Below, piece after piece: positions 14,909-24,093 of a stretch of DNA of 64,000 nt. The stretch spans positions 1-64,000 of the forward strand of contig CAKZYA010000061.1 in assembly GCA_937883755.1 (NCBI GenBank), written 5' to 3'. Origin of the DNA: an uncultured Flammeovirgaceae bacterium. GTDB lineage: Bacteria; Bacteroidota; Bacteroidia; Cytophagales; Cyclobacteriaceae. The notes under the pieces are model-generated. The model saw only the letters and a program-made list of their open reading frames with translations. It was not told the DNA's origin and made no database searches. The stretch's first letter is position 1, and each line of letters starts with the position of its first letter. The position numbers and the translations under genes were made by a program.

Positions 14909-17362
14909 CTACTCGTCTCGCAGCACAGTGGCCGGATTGGCCGAGGTGCTGCGGCGGGTTTGCCAACCGATAGTGACGACTAGTAACAGTCCGATGAAGC
15001 TGATAGTCAGCAGATACCATAGTGCCGAAATATCTACCCGGTAGGCAAAGCTTTCTAGCCAGCGGGAGATAGCTAGGTAGCTAAGCGGTATCGCTACAAT
15101 TCCTCCAATCAGCAGCACCCACGCATATTCGGTACTAATCAGGCGGATAAGTGAGCCCAGATTAGCTCCCAGCACTCGGCGAATAGCCAATTCTCGGGTG
15201 CGAGTTCTCAGGGCGTAGGCTACCAAGCTAAACAGTCCCAGAAAGGCAATTACGATGGCCAGTCCGCTGAAAATAGATAGCAGCTGCAGCTGTACTCGTT
15301 CCTGGGTATACAGACGCTGGAACAGATCGTCCAGAAAATAATACTCCATTGGGTAGATGGGAAAGAGGTCGTTCCAGATGGTCTGGATATTGGCTAGGGT
15401 TTGAGCAACTCCGGCAGTTTCTACTTTGATAAGGAAGGTGTTGAGCCAGAGCGGTTCATACACCATTACGGTGGGGTCAACTTCATTCTTCAGCGTTTCT
15501 TGGTGGAAATCTTTCACCACACCGGTAATGGGGCCGTAGGCATACGCCAAAGTGCCAATGGTCCAGCTAATGTTCTGGCCGAGAGCTTCTTCTGGCGACG
15601 ACCAGCCGAGCTGCCGCATAGCGGTTTCATTAATCAAGTAGCGAGCCGGACGGTTAGCTAAGTATTCTTCAATGGTATTTTCTTCGTCAAACTCAGTAGG
15701 ATACTTTAGGGGAGGCAGTTCATCGTAGCGGTCTGATCCGGCTAAAAATTCTAGCCTCATCATCTCGGTAAAGCCAGGGCCGACTACCTGCATATCTATA
15801 ATGGGAGCTTCATTGGGGTCATCGTTCACGCCTTGTACCAGCACGGGACCGGCATCGCGAATTTCGCTAGAGGGTACCTGCATACAGGCAGCAACCTGCT
15901 GTACTCCGGCTAGTGAAGCTACTTCATCTCGGAAAGAAGGGTAGCGTTCTTTAACTGGATTAGGTACATCGGGTAGAGCCAGAATCTGCTCGGTTTGCAT
16001 TCCTAGGTTCTTCTGCTGAATGAACTGAAACTGATCGTAGGCTACCAACGCACTGGCAACTAACAATACCGATACTCCGAATTGTACCGCTACCATCACC
16101 CGCTTTACACTAAATTTGCCTCGCCGACCAGAAAGAGCAAAAGTTTTACTATGCTTAATGGCTTCTAACACTCTAAACGAGCGAAGAATCACCGCGGGGT
16201 ACAATCCGGCCAGCAAACCGCTTACTACGGCAAGGGCAATTAGTCCCAATACAAACCAACCCACTGGCATCAGAAATTCTACTCCCGTCAGTTGCCGGAA
16301 GTAGGGAAAAAGCCCGTAGGCGAGCAAGGCTGCTAATCCCATCGCTACCAATGTATAACCTACCGATTCTAGCCATGCATGACTCATGATGTGCTGTTGA
16401 TTAGCTCCCATCACCGTGCGGATACCCACTTCCTGCGAACGACCCATTGCCAGAGCGCTACTCAGGTTTACGTAGTTAATCAGCGCGACCAGAAGAATAA
16501 ACAGCCCTACAAAGAAGAAAATCGTAACGTACAACTGATTTCCGTTGGGAACAATCTCCCGTGCCAAATTGGAATGCAGATGAATGTCCGGCAGCGGCTG
16601 AAATACCAGTGATACCTGCTGGGCGGTTTGCTCATCAGTATACTTAAGCACAAAGTCGGACATTTGCGTTTGTACTGAGGAAATGTCTGCTTCTTTGTCG
16701 AGCAAGGTATACACGTAGGCCCAACCGGCCCGTTCGTCTTGGTCGCGGTATGAAAGTAACATCTCTACTGGAAGGTGAGTATTGGAAGGCACATCGACCA
16801 TTACTCCGGTTACTTTATAAAGCAGCTCCTCGGTGCCCAATCCGCCGGATACATACAAATCTTCGCCCAATACATCGGTACTACCAAAATAGCGACGTGC
16901 CATCGTCTCGGTCAATACCACCGAACGAGGCTGTACCAAAGCGGTTTGGGGATTTCCGGCAATCAGCGGGAAAGCGAATACCTGAAATACCTCCGGGTCG
17001 GTTACGTAAGCATGCTTCGGTCGAAATTTCTCGTCTTCAATCCGAATGTACTTACGCTCCTGATTCTGGAAGCGGATCAGTGTTTCTATCTCCGGCACAT
17101 CATTGGGTAGCTCATTCACGTAGTCTACCGGAACCCGCGCCCAATGCACATTATATTCTCCACCGGATTCAAAGCGGTACGAAGCCCGATAAATCCTATC
17201 GGCTTGAGAGTGAAAATTCTCGAAGCTGGTCTCGTAGTGCAGGTAAATAGCAATGAAGATACAAGCCGCAAATCCAATGGCTAACCCTACAATATTCAGC
17301 GTAGCATATAGTGCATTTTTTCTAAAATTCCGAAGGCTGATTTTGAGATAGTTTTTTAGCAT
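14909..17362 (-). CDS. MacB/FtsX-type ABC transporter permease
   Basis: 817 residues from the ATG at 17362, where the family N-terminus begins (LKNYLKISLRNFRKN); an upstream start at 17431 adds 23 unrelated residues. An N-terminal membrane helix (about 20-42) is followed by a MacB periplasmic core domain (FENFHSQADRIYRASY, PLPDIHLHS), three helices and FtsX domain 1 (about 280-400), then a second core domain and FtsX domain 2 (about 680-817, RTRELAIRRVLGAN). This doubled FtsX layout typifies Bacteroidota permeases that work with a separate ATPase for lipoprotein or peptide efflux. No ATPase gene is adjacent. A four-site GTTAA array lies upstream. Confidence 0.92.
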   Translation of the reverse strand: MLKNYLKISLRNFRKNALYATLNIVGLAIGFAACIFIAIYLHYETSFENFHSQADRIYRASYRFESGGEYNVHWARVPVDYVNELPNDVPEIETLIRFQNQERKYIRIEDEKFRPKHAYVTDPEVFQVFAFPLIAGNPQTALVQPRSVVLTETMARRYFGSTDVLGEDLYVSGGLGTEELLYKVTGVMVDVPSNTHLPVEMLLSYRDQDERAGWAYVYTLLDKEADISSVQTQMSDFVLKYTDEQTAQQVSLVFQPLPDIHLHSNLAREIVPNGNQLYVTIFFFVGLFILLVALINYVNLSSALAMGRSQEVGIRTVMGANQQHIMSHAWLESVGYTLVAMGLAALLAYGLFPYFRQLTGVEFLMPVGWFVLGLIALAVVSGLLAGLYPAVILRSFRVLEAIKHSKTFALSGRRGKFSVKRVMVAVQFGVSVLLVASALVAYDQFQFIQQKNLGMQTEQILALPDVPNPVKERYPSFRDEVASLAGVQQVAACMQVPSSEIRDAGPVLVQGVNDDPNEAPIIDMQVVGPGFTEMMRLEFLAGSDRYDELPPLKYPTEFDEENTIEEYLANRPARYLINETAMRQLGWSSPEEALGQNISWTIGTLAYAYGPITGVVKDFHQETLKNEVDPTVMVYEPLWLNTFLIKVETAGVAQTLANIQTIWNDLFPIYPMEYYFLDDLFQRLYTQERVQLQLLSIFSGLAIVIAFLGLFSLVAYALRTRTRELAIRRVLGANLGSLIRLISTEYAWVLLIGGIVAIPLSYLAISRWLESFAYRVDISALWYLLTISFIGLLLVVTIGWQTRRSTSANPATVLRDE

Positions 17363-17423
17363 GGCGTGGGCGTTGGGGATTAGATAAAGGATCTTGGGAC
17401 CCAGAGGTGCGTACTCCAGGCTC

Positions 17424-17483
17424 CTAAGCAAGTAAATAAGCTACCAGGATAACGATAATAAAAATGAGCAGCAGCTTTTTCAT
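17424..17483 (-). CDS. Possible 19-residue hydrophobic peptide
   Basis: An ATG at 17483 opens 19 codons ending TAG at 17424: three charged/basic residues (MKK) and then a single run of hydrophobic residues (LLLIFIIVILVAYLLA). The composition is that of a small membrane peptide. It sits between the GTTAA array and the permease start, 61 bases before it, and would be first in the transcript. Too short to judge by coding statistics; chance is possible. Confidence 0.35.
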   Translation of the reverse strand: MKKLLLIFIIVILVAYLLA

Positions 17484-17524
17484 CTTCGTAAGGAAGCTTG
17501 GTTCACTAGTTGTTTGAGCTGGTA

Positions 17525-17532
17525 TAAAAGTA
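17525..17532 (-). promoter_or_regulatory. Candidate -7 element (TACTTTTA) for the permease transcript
   Basis: On the minus strand TACTTTTA differs by one base from TAnnTTTG. It lies 42 bases before the 19-codon frame and about 163 before the permease ATG, and 23-65 bases downstream of the GTTAA array, giving the array the -35 to -70 placement of a response-regulator activator. Weak on its own. Confidence 0.35.
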
Positions 17533-17554
17533 GGCTCTTTTGAGGAGAAAGTGG

Positions 17555-17590
17555 GTTAACGAAATGTTAAAGCTGGTTAAAAAATGTTAA
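17555..17590. promoter_or_regulatory. Four phased GTTAA half-sites, candidate response-regulator box
   Basis: GTTAA occurs at 17555, 17566, 17576 and 17586, spaced 11, 10 and 10 bases, i.e. one helical turn each. The last pair reads GTTAAAAAATGTTAAA and matches 15 of 16 bases of GTTAAAAAACGTTAAA upstream of the histidine kinase (21531-21546). Direct repeats at 10-11 bases are the classic layout bound by OmpR/PhoB-family dimers. The array precedes the permease transcript. Confidence 0.65.
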
Positions 17591-17599
17591 AGGATGATA

Positions 17600-18256
17600 T
17601 TAAGCAGATGATAGGTTGCTATGCATTTTATCCTTTGTGGGCTTTATTAATTCAATAGCGCAGGTAATTACCCAAATAATGAATAGCGACTCAATACCTC
17701 GTTGAATTAGCCCAATGTAATTTGAAGCTGGATTGGACAGGAGAAGTATAACGAGCGCACCACTTACTACGCCATAGATGATCGCTTTCTGCGATAATCT
17801 ACTATAACCTGGTGAGCGTTTTAAACCCAAGCCAATAAGAACAATGCTGATAGGAACAAAGGCATAGGTCAGCATCCCTACTAAACTGTGAATGATTTGC
17901 GAAACACTAGGATTGACGAAATCAGGATTGCAACCACTATCGCAAGGGAAAAAGCCTGTCATTATTGTAGCAATGCCGTAAAAAATACTCAGTCCGTAAA
18001 ACCCACTTTTAATCAGTGAAGACGATGGGAATTTTCTGTACGCCAGAAAGCAGAATAGAGTGATCAGAATTCCACTAGGGATATAGCCGAATGTTCTCAA
18101 TACCATTCCATATTCAGTATCAATAGCGTAAGATTCGCTGATGTACTGGCTTACGAAACTATAATTTTCTACAAGTAAACCACCCACTACATAGGCAATT
18201 GCAAATAGGCTAACTCCTGAAATGCCAATAAGGGAAATAACTCTACGGTTCATCAT
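17600..18256 (-). CDS. DUF998-family membrane protein
   Basis: 218 residues with about six membrane helices (from about 8-28 onward) and the DUF998 signature region PCDSGCNPD between helices 3 and 4, with conserved YISE near residues 38-42 (QYISESYAI). The function of the family is not known. Start chosen at 18256 (an ATG pair, MMNRR). It follows the SLC13 gene by 22 bases on the same strand, so they are probably one operon; its end lies 9 bases from the GTTAA array. Confidence 0.85.
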   Translation of the reverse strand: MMNRRVISLIGISGVSLFAIAYVVGGLLVENYSFVSQYISESYAIDTEYGMVLRTFGYIPSGILITLFCFLAYRKFPSSSLIKSGFYGLSIFYGIATIMTGFFPCDSGCNPDFVNPSVSQIIHSLVGMLTYAFVPISIVLIGLGLKRSPGYSRLSQKAIIYGVVSGALVILLLSNPASNYIGLIQRGIESLFIIWVITCAIELIKPTKDKMHSNLSSA

Positions 18257-18278
18257 TAAAATATGAAATCAATATAAA

Positions 18279-19781
18279 TCACTGAGCCCAAGCTGGTAAA
18301 GTACGCTGAAGATCCATCAGTGGAACTACAATCAGGAATAACGTAATAGTCAGCAGTACTACACAAATCAGGTTGAGCCACAAACCGCAACGAGCCATTT
18401 GGGTGAGTGATACTCTTTCGCTAGCAAAAATGACCGCATTAGTTCCAGTGCCCGACGGTAGCATAAAGGCAAATGAGCAGGCAAATGTAGCCGGAATCAT
18501 GAGTAGCAATGGATTAATCTGGCTGGCAATGGCCAGGGCGGCGAGTACCGGCAGAAAAATATTAGCGGTAGCCGTATTAGAGTTAATTTCAGTTAGGAAG
18601 ATCATCAGCCCCACCACTAGCAGCAGAATAATCAGCAAGGGGTATTGGTTAATGAACGCCAATTGCTGCCCGACCCAATCGGCCAGTCCGGTTACCTGAA
18701 AGCTCTCGGCAATGGCGTAGCCTCCACCCACAATCATTACCACTCCCCAGGGAATAGTAGCCGCAGTTTTCCAGTTGAGCAAAGATATGGAACTCTTCCA
18801 ATCATCTGCCGGAATCATAAACAGCAGTAGCGCCCCGACCATCGCTACAGTGCTATCGTGCACATAAGCAGCATATTCGCCTAGCAAAGCAGTCCAGCCC
18901 GGAATCACAAAATCGCCAATAGCGATATTGCGACGAAAAACCCAGCCGAGGGCTACCAAAACGAATATGACCAGCACCCGCTGTTCACCAGCACTCATCT
19001 TTCCCAGTAATTGCAGTTCTTTTACAATCACATCCCGCCCATTGGGAAAATTACCGCTAATACGGAAGTAACGGATAAGGTAGAGCCAGATAAGCGGTAG
19101 AAAGATCAGTACCATTGGTACTCCCACTTGCATCCAGTTGAAGAAGCTGATCTCGGGAGCTTGCGGAAATAGCTTCCCAATAATTCCCACCAGCACTAGG
19201 TTAGGCGGAGTACCAATCAGTGTAGCCGTTCCCCCAATGCTGGCTGCGTAGGCAATTCCCAGCATCAAAGCCAAATTAAATTTATCCGAAGTGTTAGTAG
19301 TTTGTTGTTCTTCGTTTTGCTTAATCAGAGCCAGGGCAATGGGTAGCATGAGTAGCACTACGGCTACGTTGGTAATCCACATGGAGAGAGCTGCGGTGGC
19401 AATCATAAAGCTGAGAATGATACGCCGGTAGCTGGTTCCAAACACATTGATAATTTGCAAAGCAATACGTCGGTGCAGATTCTGTAATTCAATGGCCTTC
19501 GCAATAAAGAAGCCTGCCAATAGCATTAGCACGTAGTTGTTACCGTAATTATGTGCCGTTTGATCAGCTGGAAGGATACCCAGTAATGGAAACAAGGCTA
19601 CTGGTACAAAAGCAGTGATATAGATAGGAATAGCCTCAGTTACCCACCATGCTGCCATAAGCAAGGCCACCGCTGCGGTACTCTGAGCTGCGGTAGTCAT
19701 ACCTTCAGGGGTAGGTATCAGCATGATCAGAAGAAACAAAAGGATTCCGCCGAATAGTCCGGCTATTTTCTGGGTGGACAT
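18279..19781 (-). CDS. SLC13/DASS-family anion symporter
   Basis: 500 residues with around a dozen membrane helices. Family marks are the N-terminal AVALLMAAWWVTEAIPI, the first substrate/sodium motif GGTATLIGTPPNLVLVG, the second motif EINSNTATANIFLP, and PSGTGTNAVIFASERV. Members import di- or tricarboxylates or sulfate with sodium at the inner membrane. The SNT and TPPN motifs are intact; which anion is carried cannot be decided. Upstream of the DUF998 gene in the same transcript. Confidence 0.92.
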   Translation of the reverse strand: MSTQKIAGLFGGILLFLLIMLIPTPEGMTTAAQSTAAVALLMAAWWVTEAIPIYITAFVPVALFPLLGILPADQTAHNYGNNYVLMLLAGFFIAKAIELQNLHRRIALQIINVFGTSYRRIILSFMIATAALSMWITNVAVVLLMLPIALALIKQNEEQQTTNTSDKFNLALMLGIAYAASIGGTATLIGTPPNLVLVGIIGKLFPQAPEISFFNWMQVGVPMVLIFLPLIWLYLIRYFRISGNFPNGRDVIVKELQLLGKMSAGEQRVLVIFVLVALGWVFRRNIAIGDFVIPGWTALLGEYAAYVHDSTVAMVGALLLFMIPADDWKSSISLLNWKTAATIPWGVVMIVGGGYAIAESFQVTGLADWVGQQLAFINQYPLLIILLLVVGLMIFLTEINSNTATANIFLPVLAALAIASQINPLLLMIPATFACSFAFMLPSGTGTNAVIFASERVSLTQMARCGLWLNLICVVLLTITLFLIVVPLMDLQRTLPAWAQ

Positions 19782-20108
19782 AAATTCAGGTAGGTCTGTT
19801 ACCTAGCAATATAGATAATTTATGCTGAGAAGCACTTCCTACTAAAGCTTATCCTCGCCTGATTCTATTCTCAAAATTTTATGCAAAAAAATCTGAGGGT
19901 TTATATTACATTCCTTCCTTCTGCGTTTACTCAGGGTAAATAGCTACTGCTATAACACTTCTCTTTATTACTTCTCTTCTATTTCTCTATTCTTCTCAGT
20001 GATTGGTAAGCTCAACGCTTAAGCGTATGGGTTGCAATCTCTCCCCTATCAGCGTGGCTATTGGTATGTCTGATTTTCCAATTTTAACCTATATAATATT
20101 TGTATCTC
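19782..20108. other. 327-base intergenic region with a perfect 12-base palindrome
   Basis: Divergent leaders of the SLC13 gene and the PKD lipoprotein. I see no coding sequence. ACGCTTAAGCGT at 20015-20026 is a perfect palindrome about 83 bases before the lipoprotein start and may be an operator. No TAnnTTTG element is evident. Confidence 0.4.
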
Positions 20109-21404
20109 ATGAAAAATGTATTTGGAATTTTATTAGTCGTATTCACCATCCTATTAGCCAGCTGTTCTGAAGAAGAAGAGACTAATCCTACTCCCGAACC
20201 TGAAGTTGAAGAGGTAACCGCTGAGTTTGAAGTTGCTTCCACCGACATCCAGACAGGAGAAAGTATAACGTTCACCGATAAGTCTAGTGGTCAGCCTACT
20301 TCTTGGAATTGGACGTTTGAGGGAGGAGAGCCAGTTACCTCTACCAAGCAGAACCCAGTAGTGGTCTACAACACTCCGGGGGTCTACGATGTAAAACTCG
20401 TCGTTTCTAACGATGGATCAGAGCATACCCAAACTAAAAGTGAATTAATCAAGGTAGAATCTACCACAGAAACTGATGCTGTAGAGGCCACTTTTATAGT
20501 AAATAAGGATTCGGTTACGGTAGGTGACAGCGTGCAGTTTACTGATGCTTCTATTGGAAAGCCTACCACCTGGAACTGGACGTTTGAAGGAGGTACTCCG
20601 GCGAACTCTACTGAGCAAAACCCTATTATAATTTACAATAGTCCCGGCAAATATGCGGTGAGCCTAACGGTTTCTAACGGAGATGCCGAGCATACGCTGT
20701 CCGTTGATAGCATGATCGTGGTGGTTGAAGACACTGGTGGTTTTACCCTAGCCGGACAATGGCTACTGGAAGATAATTCCACAGGAGTGCTGATGGGCTC
20801 TATCGTAGAGTATAGCCCGGAAACTAATGAAGCCACATTGGTGCATATTGAAACCAATACCCACTGCTTTGAATTGGGTGATGCTTCCTGGATAGACATT
20901 GAAGCTACTGAGGATGGCTTTACGCTGAAAGAAATGTACCGCAACTGTTTCACTCACCTCTATGCAGAGTCCAGTATCACTATCGTCAATGAGAATGAGC
21001 TCTACATGGAAGGTGTGTTCCAAGGAGTTCCTTTTAACCGCACTTGGATACGCTATGAATGCGAGGAGGAATACGATCTGGATACTTACCTGAACGGAAC
21101 CTGGGAAGAGGTAACTGAAGATGGAGCGTTGACTGGAGTACAAATCAATGCCGACCTGACCACGGGTAAAGGAGTAGTGATAGATGATGCAGATAACGGT
21201 CTATGTTGGGAAGTAGACGATCTGGCGTGGGACGAGATTCAACCCGCAGTCACTTGTAGTGGTTATTGGGTGAGTGGCTTGGTAAAAGACTGCGTTTCTG
21301 AAGAGCGAGCCGTTCATTACATCCGTATCTTTGACGAAAACACCTTCTACTACGAAGATGAGATTGGAACCATAGTGTCTGAATTTAAACGAATGGAGGA
21401 ATAA
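20109..21404 (+). CDS. PKD-repeat lipoprotein with duplicated C-terminal domain
   Basis: 431 residues from the ATG at 20109 (a TTG at 20100 is not needed). Lipoprotein signal with LASC, then an acidic linker. Two PKD domains (about 35-115 and 120-205), each with the TSWNWTFEGG or TTWNWTFEGG core and a closing VSN-D/G motif. The C-terminal 220 residues contain two related blocks, each with a GxWxxxxxxGxLxG opening, a CxE/CWEV-x-DDLAW or CFELGDASW motif and a YIRIF/ITIVNE end. Probably a surface or periplasmic binding protein. Followed by an intrinsic terminator, so it is monocistronic. Confidence 0.88.
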   Translation: MKNVFGILLVVFTILLASCSEEEETNPTPEPEVEEVTAEFEVASTDIQTGESITFTDKSSGQPTSWNWTFEGGEPVTSTKQNPVVVYNTPGVYDVKLVVSNDGSEHTQTKSELIKVESTTETDAVEATFIVNKDSVTVGDSVQFTDASIGKPTTWNWTFEGGTPANSTEQNPIIIYNSPGKYAVSLTVSNGDAEHTLSVDSMIVVVEDTGGFTLAGQWLLEDNSTGVLMGSIVEYSPETNEATLVHIETNTHCFELGDASWIDIEATEDGFTLKEMYRNCFTHLYAESSITIVNENELYMEGVFQGVPFNRTWIRYECEEEYDLDTYLNGTWEEVTEDGALTGVQINADLTTGKGVVIDDADNGLCWEVDDLAWDEIQPAVTCSGYWVSGLVKDCVSEERAVHYIRIFDENTFYYEDEIGTIVSEFKRMEE

Positions 21405-21437
21405 GTGCACTTACGTTATTCGCGTCTCTAGATTCTG

Positions 21438-21470
21438 AAAGGGAGTGTTGTGCTCCCTTTTTTGTTTTTT
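21438..21470 (+). terminator. Intrinsic terminator of the PKD lipoprotein gene
   Basis: AAAGGGAG (21438-21445), seven-base loop TGTTGTG, CTCCCTTT (21453-21460), then a long T-run broken by one G. Lies 34 bases after the stop. Confidence 0.85.
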
Positions 21471-21530
21471 GAGCCAGAGAGTGTTGAAAAAACTGATATA
21501 TTTAAATTCCTAAAAGCCCCTACCCACCTT

Positions 21531-21546
21531 GTTAAAAAACGTTAAA
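21531..21546 (+). promoter_or_regulatory. Two phased GTTAA half-sites before the kinase operon
   Basis: GTTAA at 21531 and 21541 (10 bases apart) within GTTAAAAAACGTTAAA, 39-54 bases before the kinase ATG. It matches the word in the permease upstream array with one mismatch. This placement suits autoregulation by the response regulator encoded in the operon. Binding is inference. Confidence 0.6.
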
Positions 21547-21584
21547 TCGGGACAATTTTTTATACTATACGTTATAGTTAAGAG

Positions 21585-23195
21585 ATGAATCGACGGAAGG
21601 TATACGTAATTGTAGCGCTGATGAGCGTGGCGCTGATTGGACTGGTAAGTTTCCAGGGGTACTGGATTAATGAAACTGTGCAGGCTAATCAGCAACGCTT
21701 TACCCAAAATGTGCATGAGGCACTGAATATGGTAGTAAATCAGTTGGAACAACAGGAAGCGTATCGGTTGGCTTATCAGACATTTGGGCAGCAGGTGTTG
21801 CAGCTAGATACGAACGGAGCATATTCCGTAAGTCACCAGTCAATGGGAAATCGTCCAATGAGGAATCGTTCTGTATCTCGGTTCTCCTCGCAGTTTCAGG
21901 TCATTCAGCGAGGGCAAAGTCAATCGTTTGTTTATTCGTACAATCAGACTAATGGGCGGATGGAAGCCGATGTATCGGTAGGGGTGGCTCCGGCTGATTC
22001 GCCTGCCGTGCTTACGGTGCGACCGCCTGACCTTAGTCAGCATCCAGTATTGGTATATCAGGAACAGATGCGGAAGCTGGAGCAGCGAACCAATATGTTC
22101 GAGGAAGCCATTCAGCAGCTTATTTCTGGTAGCCGGCCGGTACATAGCCGAGTCTCTAATCAGCAACTTGATACATTACTACGAATTGCTCTGGGTGACC
22201 GGGGTATTCATACTCCTTATCAGTACGCTGTAGTGGATGCAAAAGCCGACAGTGTGCTGATGGCAAGCACTCCTATGTTTGCCGAGTTTCTGCCGGGCGA
22301 TGCCCAAATAGCACTTTTTCCTAATGACTTTGTACCTTCCCGAGCCTTTCTGAACATAGAATTTCCCCAGCAAAGATGGTACTTGCTAAAGCAAATTTGG
22401 CTAACGTTGCTCTCGTCGCTACTGTTCACCGGTATTGTAGTGTACTGCTTCTACTACGCCATCAGCACCATCTTCCGCCAGAAGAAGCTATCCGATATGA
22501 AGAACGATTTCATCAACAACATGACCCATGAGTTGAAGACTCCTATCTCTACCGTTTCGCTAGCAGTAGAAGCCCTTCAGGACGAGCATATGGCGCAAAA
22601 TCCTAACATTTTGCAGCGGTACCTGGGAATTATCAAGGAGGAAAATACCCGACTAGGTTCACAGGTAGAGCGAGTACTGCAAATTGCTTCTCTGGATAAA
22701 AAAGACTACACACTCAAGAAGGAAGACCTAGATGTACATAAACTAATCCGCAAGGTGGAAAAGAATGCCACTCCGTCTATCAAAAAACGGGAAGGCTCGC
22801 TTCGTACTGATTTGCAAGCTGATCGACCTACGGTTTCCGCTGATCCGCACCATTTGTCCAACGTACTGACCAATCTCATTGACAATGCCAACAAGTACTC
22901 ACCTGAAGCACCCCAAGTGACACTACGCACGAAAAGCACTCGTAACGGACTGATAATTGAAGTACAGGATCAGGGAATGGGCATGAACCGGGAAGTACAA
23001 AACCGGGTATTTGATAAATTTTACCGGGCTCCCACTGGTAACCGTCACGATGTGAAGGGGTTTGGGCTAGGTCTGTCCTACGTTCAGTCTATTGTGGAAG
23101 CTCACGGCGGGCAAGTTTCCCTACAATCTAAATTAGGTGAAGGTAGCACCTTCAAAGTTTATTTACCCTACGAATATGAAGGTACTACTGGCTGA
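21585..23195 (+). CDS. Sensor histidine kinase (HisKA/HATPase, RprX-like)
   Basis: 536 residues. Membrane helices near 7-27 and 265-290 bracket a sensor of about 235 residues. The HisKA box NNMTHELKTPIS has His315. The HATPase domain shows the N box NVLTNLIDNANKYS, G boxes DQGMGM and GFGLGLSY, and an F box FDKFYRAPTGN. The closing GEGSTFKVYLP is standard. Bacteroidota RprX-type kinases pair with an OmpR-type regulator, and here the regulator starts 20 bases before the kinase stop. Its upstream GTTAA pair suggests autoregulation. Signal unknown. Confidence 0.93.
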   Translation: MNRRKVYVIVALMSVALIGLVSFQGYWINETVQANQQRFTQNVHEALNMVVNQLEQQEAYRLAYQTFGQQVLQLDTNGAYSVSHQSMGNRPMRNRSVSRFSSQFQVIQRGQSQSFVYSYNQTNGRMEADVSVGVAPADSPAVLTVRPPDLSQHPVLVYQEQMRKLEQRTNMFEEAIQQLISGSRPVHSRVSNQQLDTLLRIALGDRGIHTPYQYAVVDAKADSVLMASTPMFAEFLPGDAQIALFPNDFVPSRAFLNIEFPQQRWYLLKQIWLTLLSSLLFTGIVVYCFYYAISTIFRQKKLSDMKNDFINNMTHELKTPISTVSLAVEALQDEHMAQNPNILQRYLGIIKEENTRLGSQVERVLQIASLDKKDYTLKKEDLDVHKLIRKVEKNATPSIKKREGSLRTDLQADRPTVSADPHHLSNVLTNLIDNANKYSPEAPQVTLRTKSTRNGLIIEVQDQGMGMNREVQNRVFDKFYRAPTGNRHDVKGFGLGLSYVQSIVEAHGGQVSLQSKLGEGSTFKVYLPYEYEGTTG

Positions 23196-23856
23196 AGATG
23201 ATCAGAATCTAGGTATGATTTTAAACGACTACCTTACGGCTAAGGGCTATGAGACTATTCTATGCCGTGATGGGGAAGAAGCCTTGGCAACCTTCAAAAA
23301 AGCAGATGGACTAACGATTTGCATATTAGATGTAATGATGCCCAAGATGGATGGCTTTGAGTTAGCGGAAGAAATTCGTCAGTTGGACAGTAAGATTCCG
23401 ATGATTTTCCTGACGGCTAAATCCATGAAAGAAGATACTATTGCCGGACTGAAACTTGGAGCGGACGATTATATCACTAAGCCCTTCAGTATGGAGGAGC
23501 TATTGCTACGGATACAGGCGATCCTGAGACGCACCCAACCGGAAGACACAGAGCGAGGCCAGTATACTTTCGGAAAGTTTGCTTATGACTATCAAAAACG
23601 AATTCTAAAGCATGGCGAACAAGAAGTTAAACTAACTTCTAAAGAATCGGAGCTATTGAAGCTATTTGCCCAAAATGTCAATCAAACGGTAGACCGCACC
23701 AAAGCCCTGAAAGTAGTTTGGGGCGACGATAGCTACTTCAACGCCCGCAGTATGGATGTGTACATTGCCAAACTACGTAAGTATCTCAAGCCCGACGAAA
23801 ATGTGCAAATTTTAACCGTACACGGCCAAGGGTTCAAGCTAGTTGATCTCTCTTAG
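23176..23856 (+). CDS. OmpR/PhoB-family response regulator (RprY-like)
   Basis: 226 residues from the ATG at 23176, which lies inside the kinase gene (20-base overlap, likely translational coupling); the upstream in-frame start at 23137 would add 13 residues that belong to the kinase reading. Receiver domain with Asp8, Asp9, phospho-acceptor Asp52 (LDVMMPKMDG), and Lys102 (ITKPF). The C-terminal winged helix (about 130-226) shows LTSKESELLKLFAQNVN, the RSMDVYIAKLRKYL recognition region, and the GQGFKL wing. Candidate targets: its own operon and the MacB-like permease, via GTTAA repeats. Confidence 0.94.
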   Translation: MKVLLAEDDQNLGMILNDYLTAKGYETILCRDGEEALATFKKADGLTICILDVMMPKMDGFELAEEIRQLDSKIPMIFLTAKSMKEDTIAGLKLGADDYITKPFSMEELLLRIQAILRRTQPEDTERGQYTFGKFAYDYQKRILKHGEQEVKLTSKESELLKLFAQNVNQTVDRTKALKVVWGDDSYFNARSMDVYIAKLRKYLKPDENVQILTVHGQGFKLVDLS

Positions 23857-24093
23857 TCCAACATTAACTATAAATTTTCTGTAAAGGGGAAAGTTGTACA
23901 TCCTGAGTCTATTGCCATCTATTACAATGGTATGCCCCTGAATATAACCAGCCCGTTGGAGTAGGCGGTTGAATTTGAGCCCCTTATAAATCGCATATCT
24001 ATCAAGTTGATCTAAAAGAAGAATACCAAAATGCTCTACTAATCAGTTTTTACATAGCCTTCATAACGCGTAGCAGGTCGCGTGTTCACTTGG

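Noticed and set aside
23857-24093. Minus-strand open frame without ATG (words GHTIVIDGNRLRMYNF) between the response regulator and the T9SS cargo
   Set aside because: About 60 codons free of stops, but no start codon, no recognised family and it runs into the regulator's 3' end; probably chance or a relic I cannot name.
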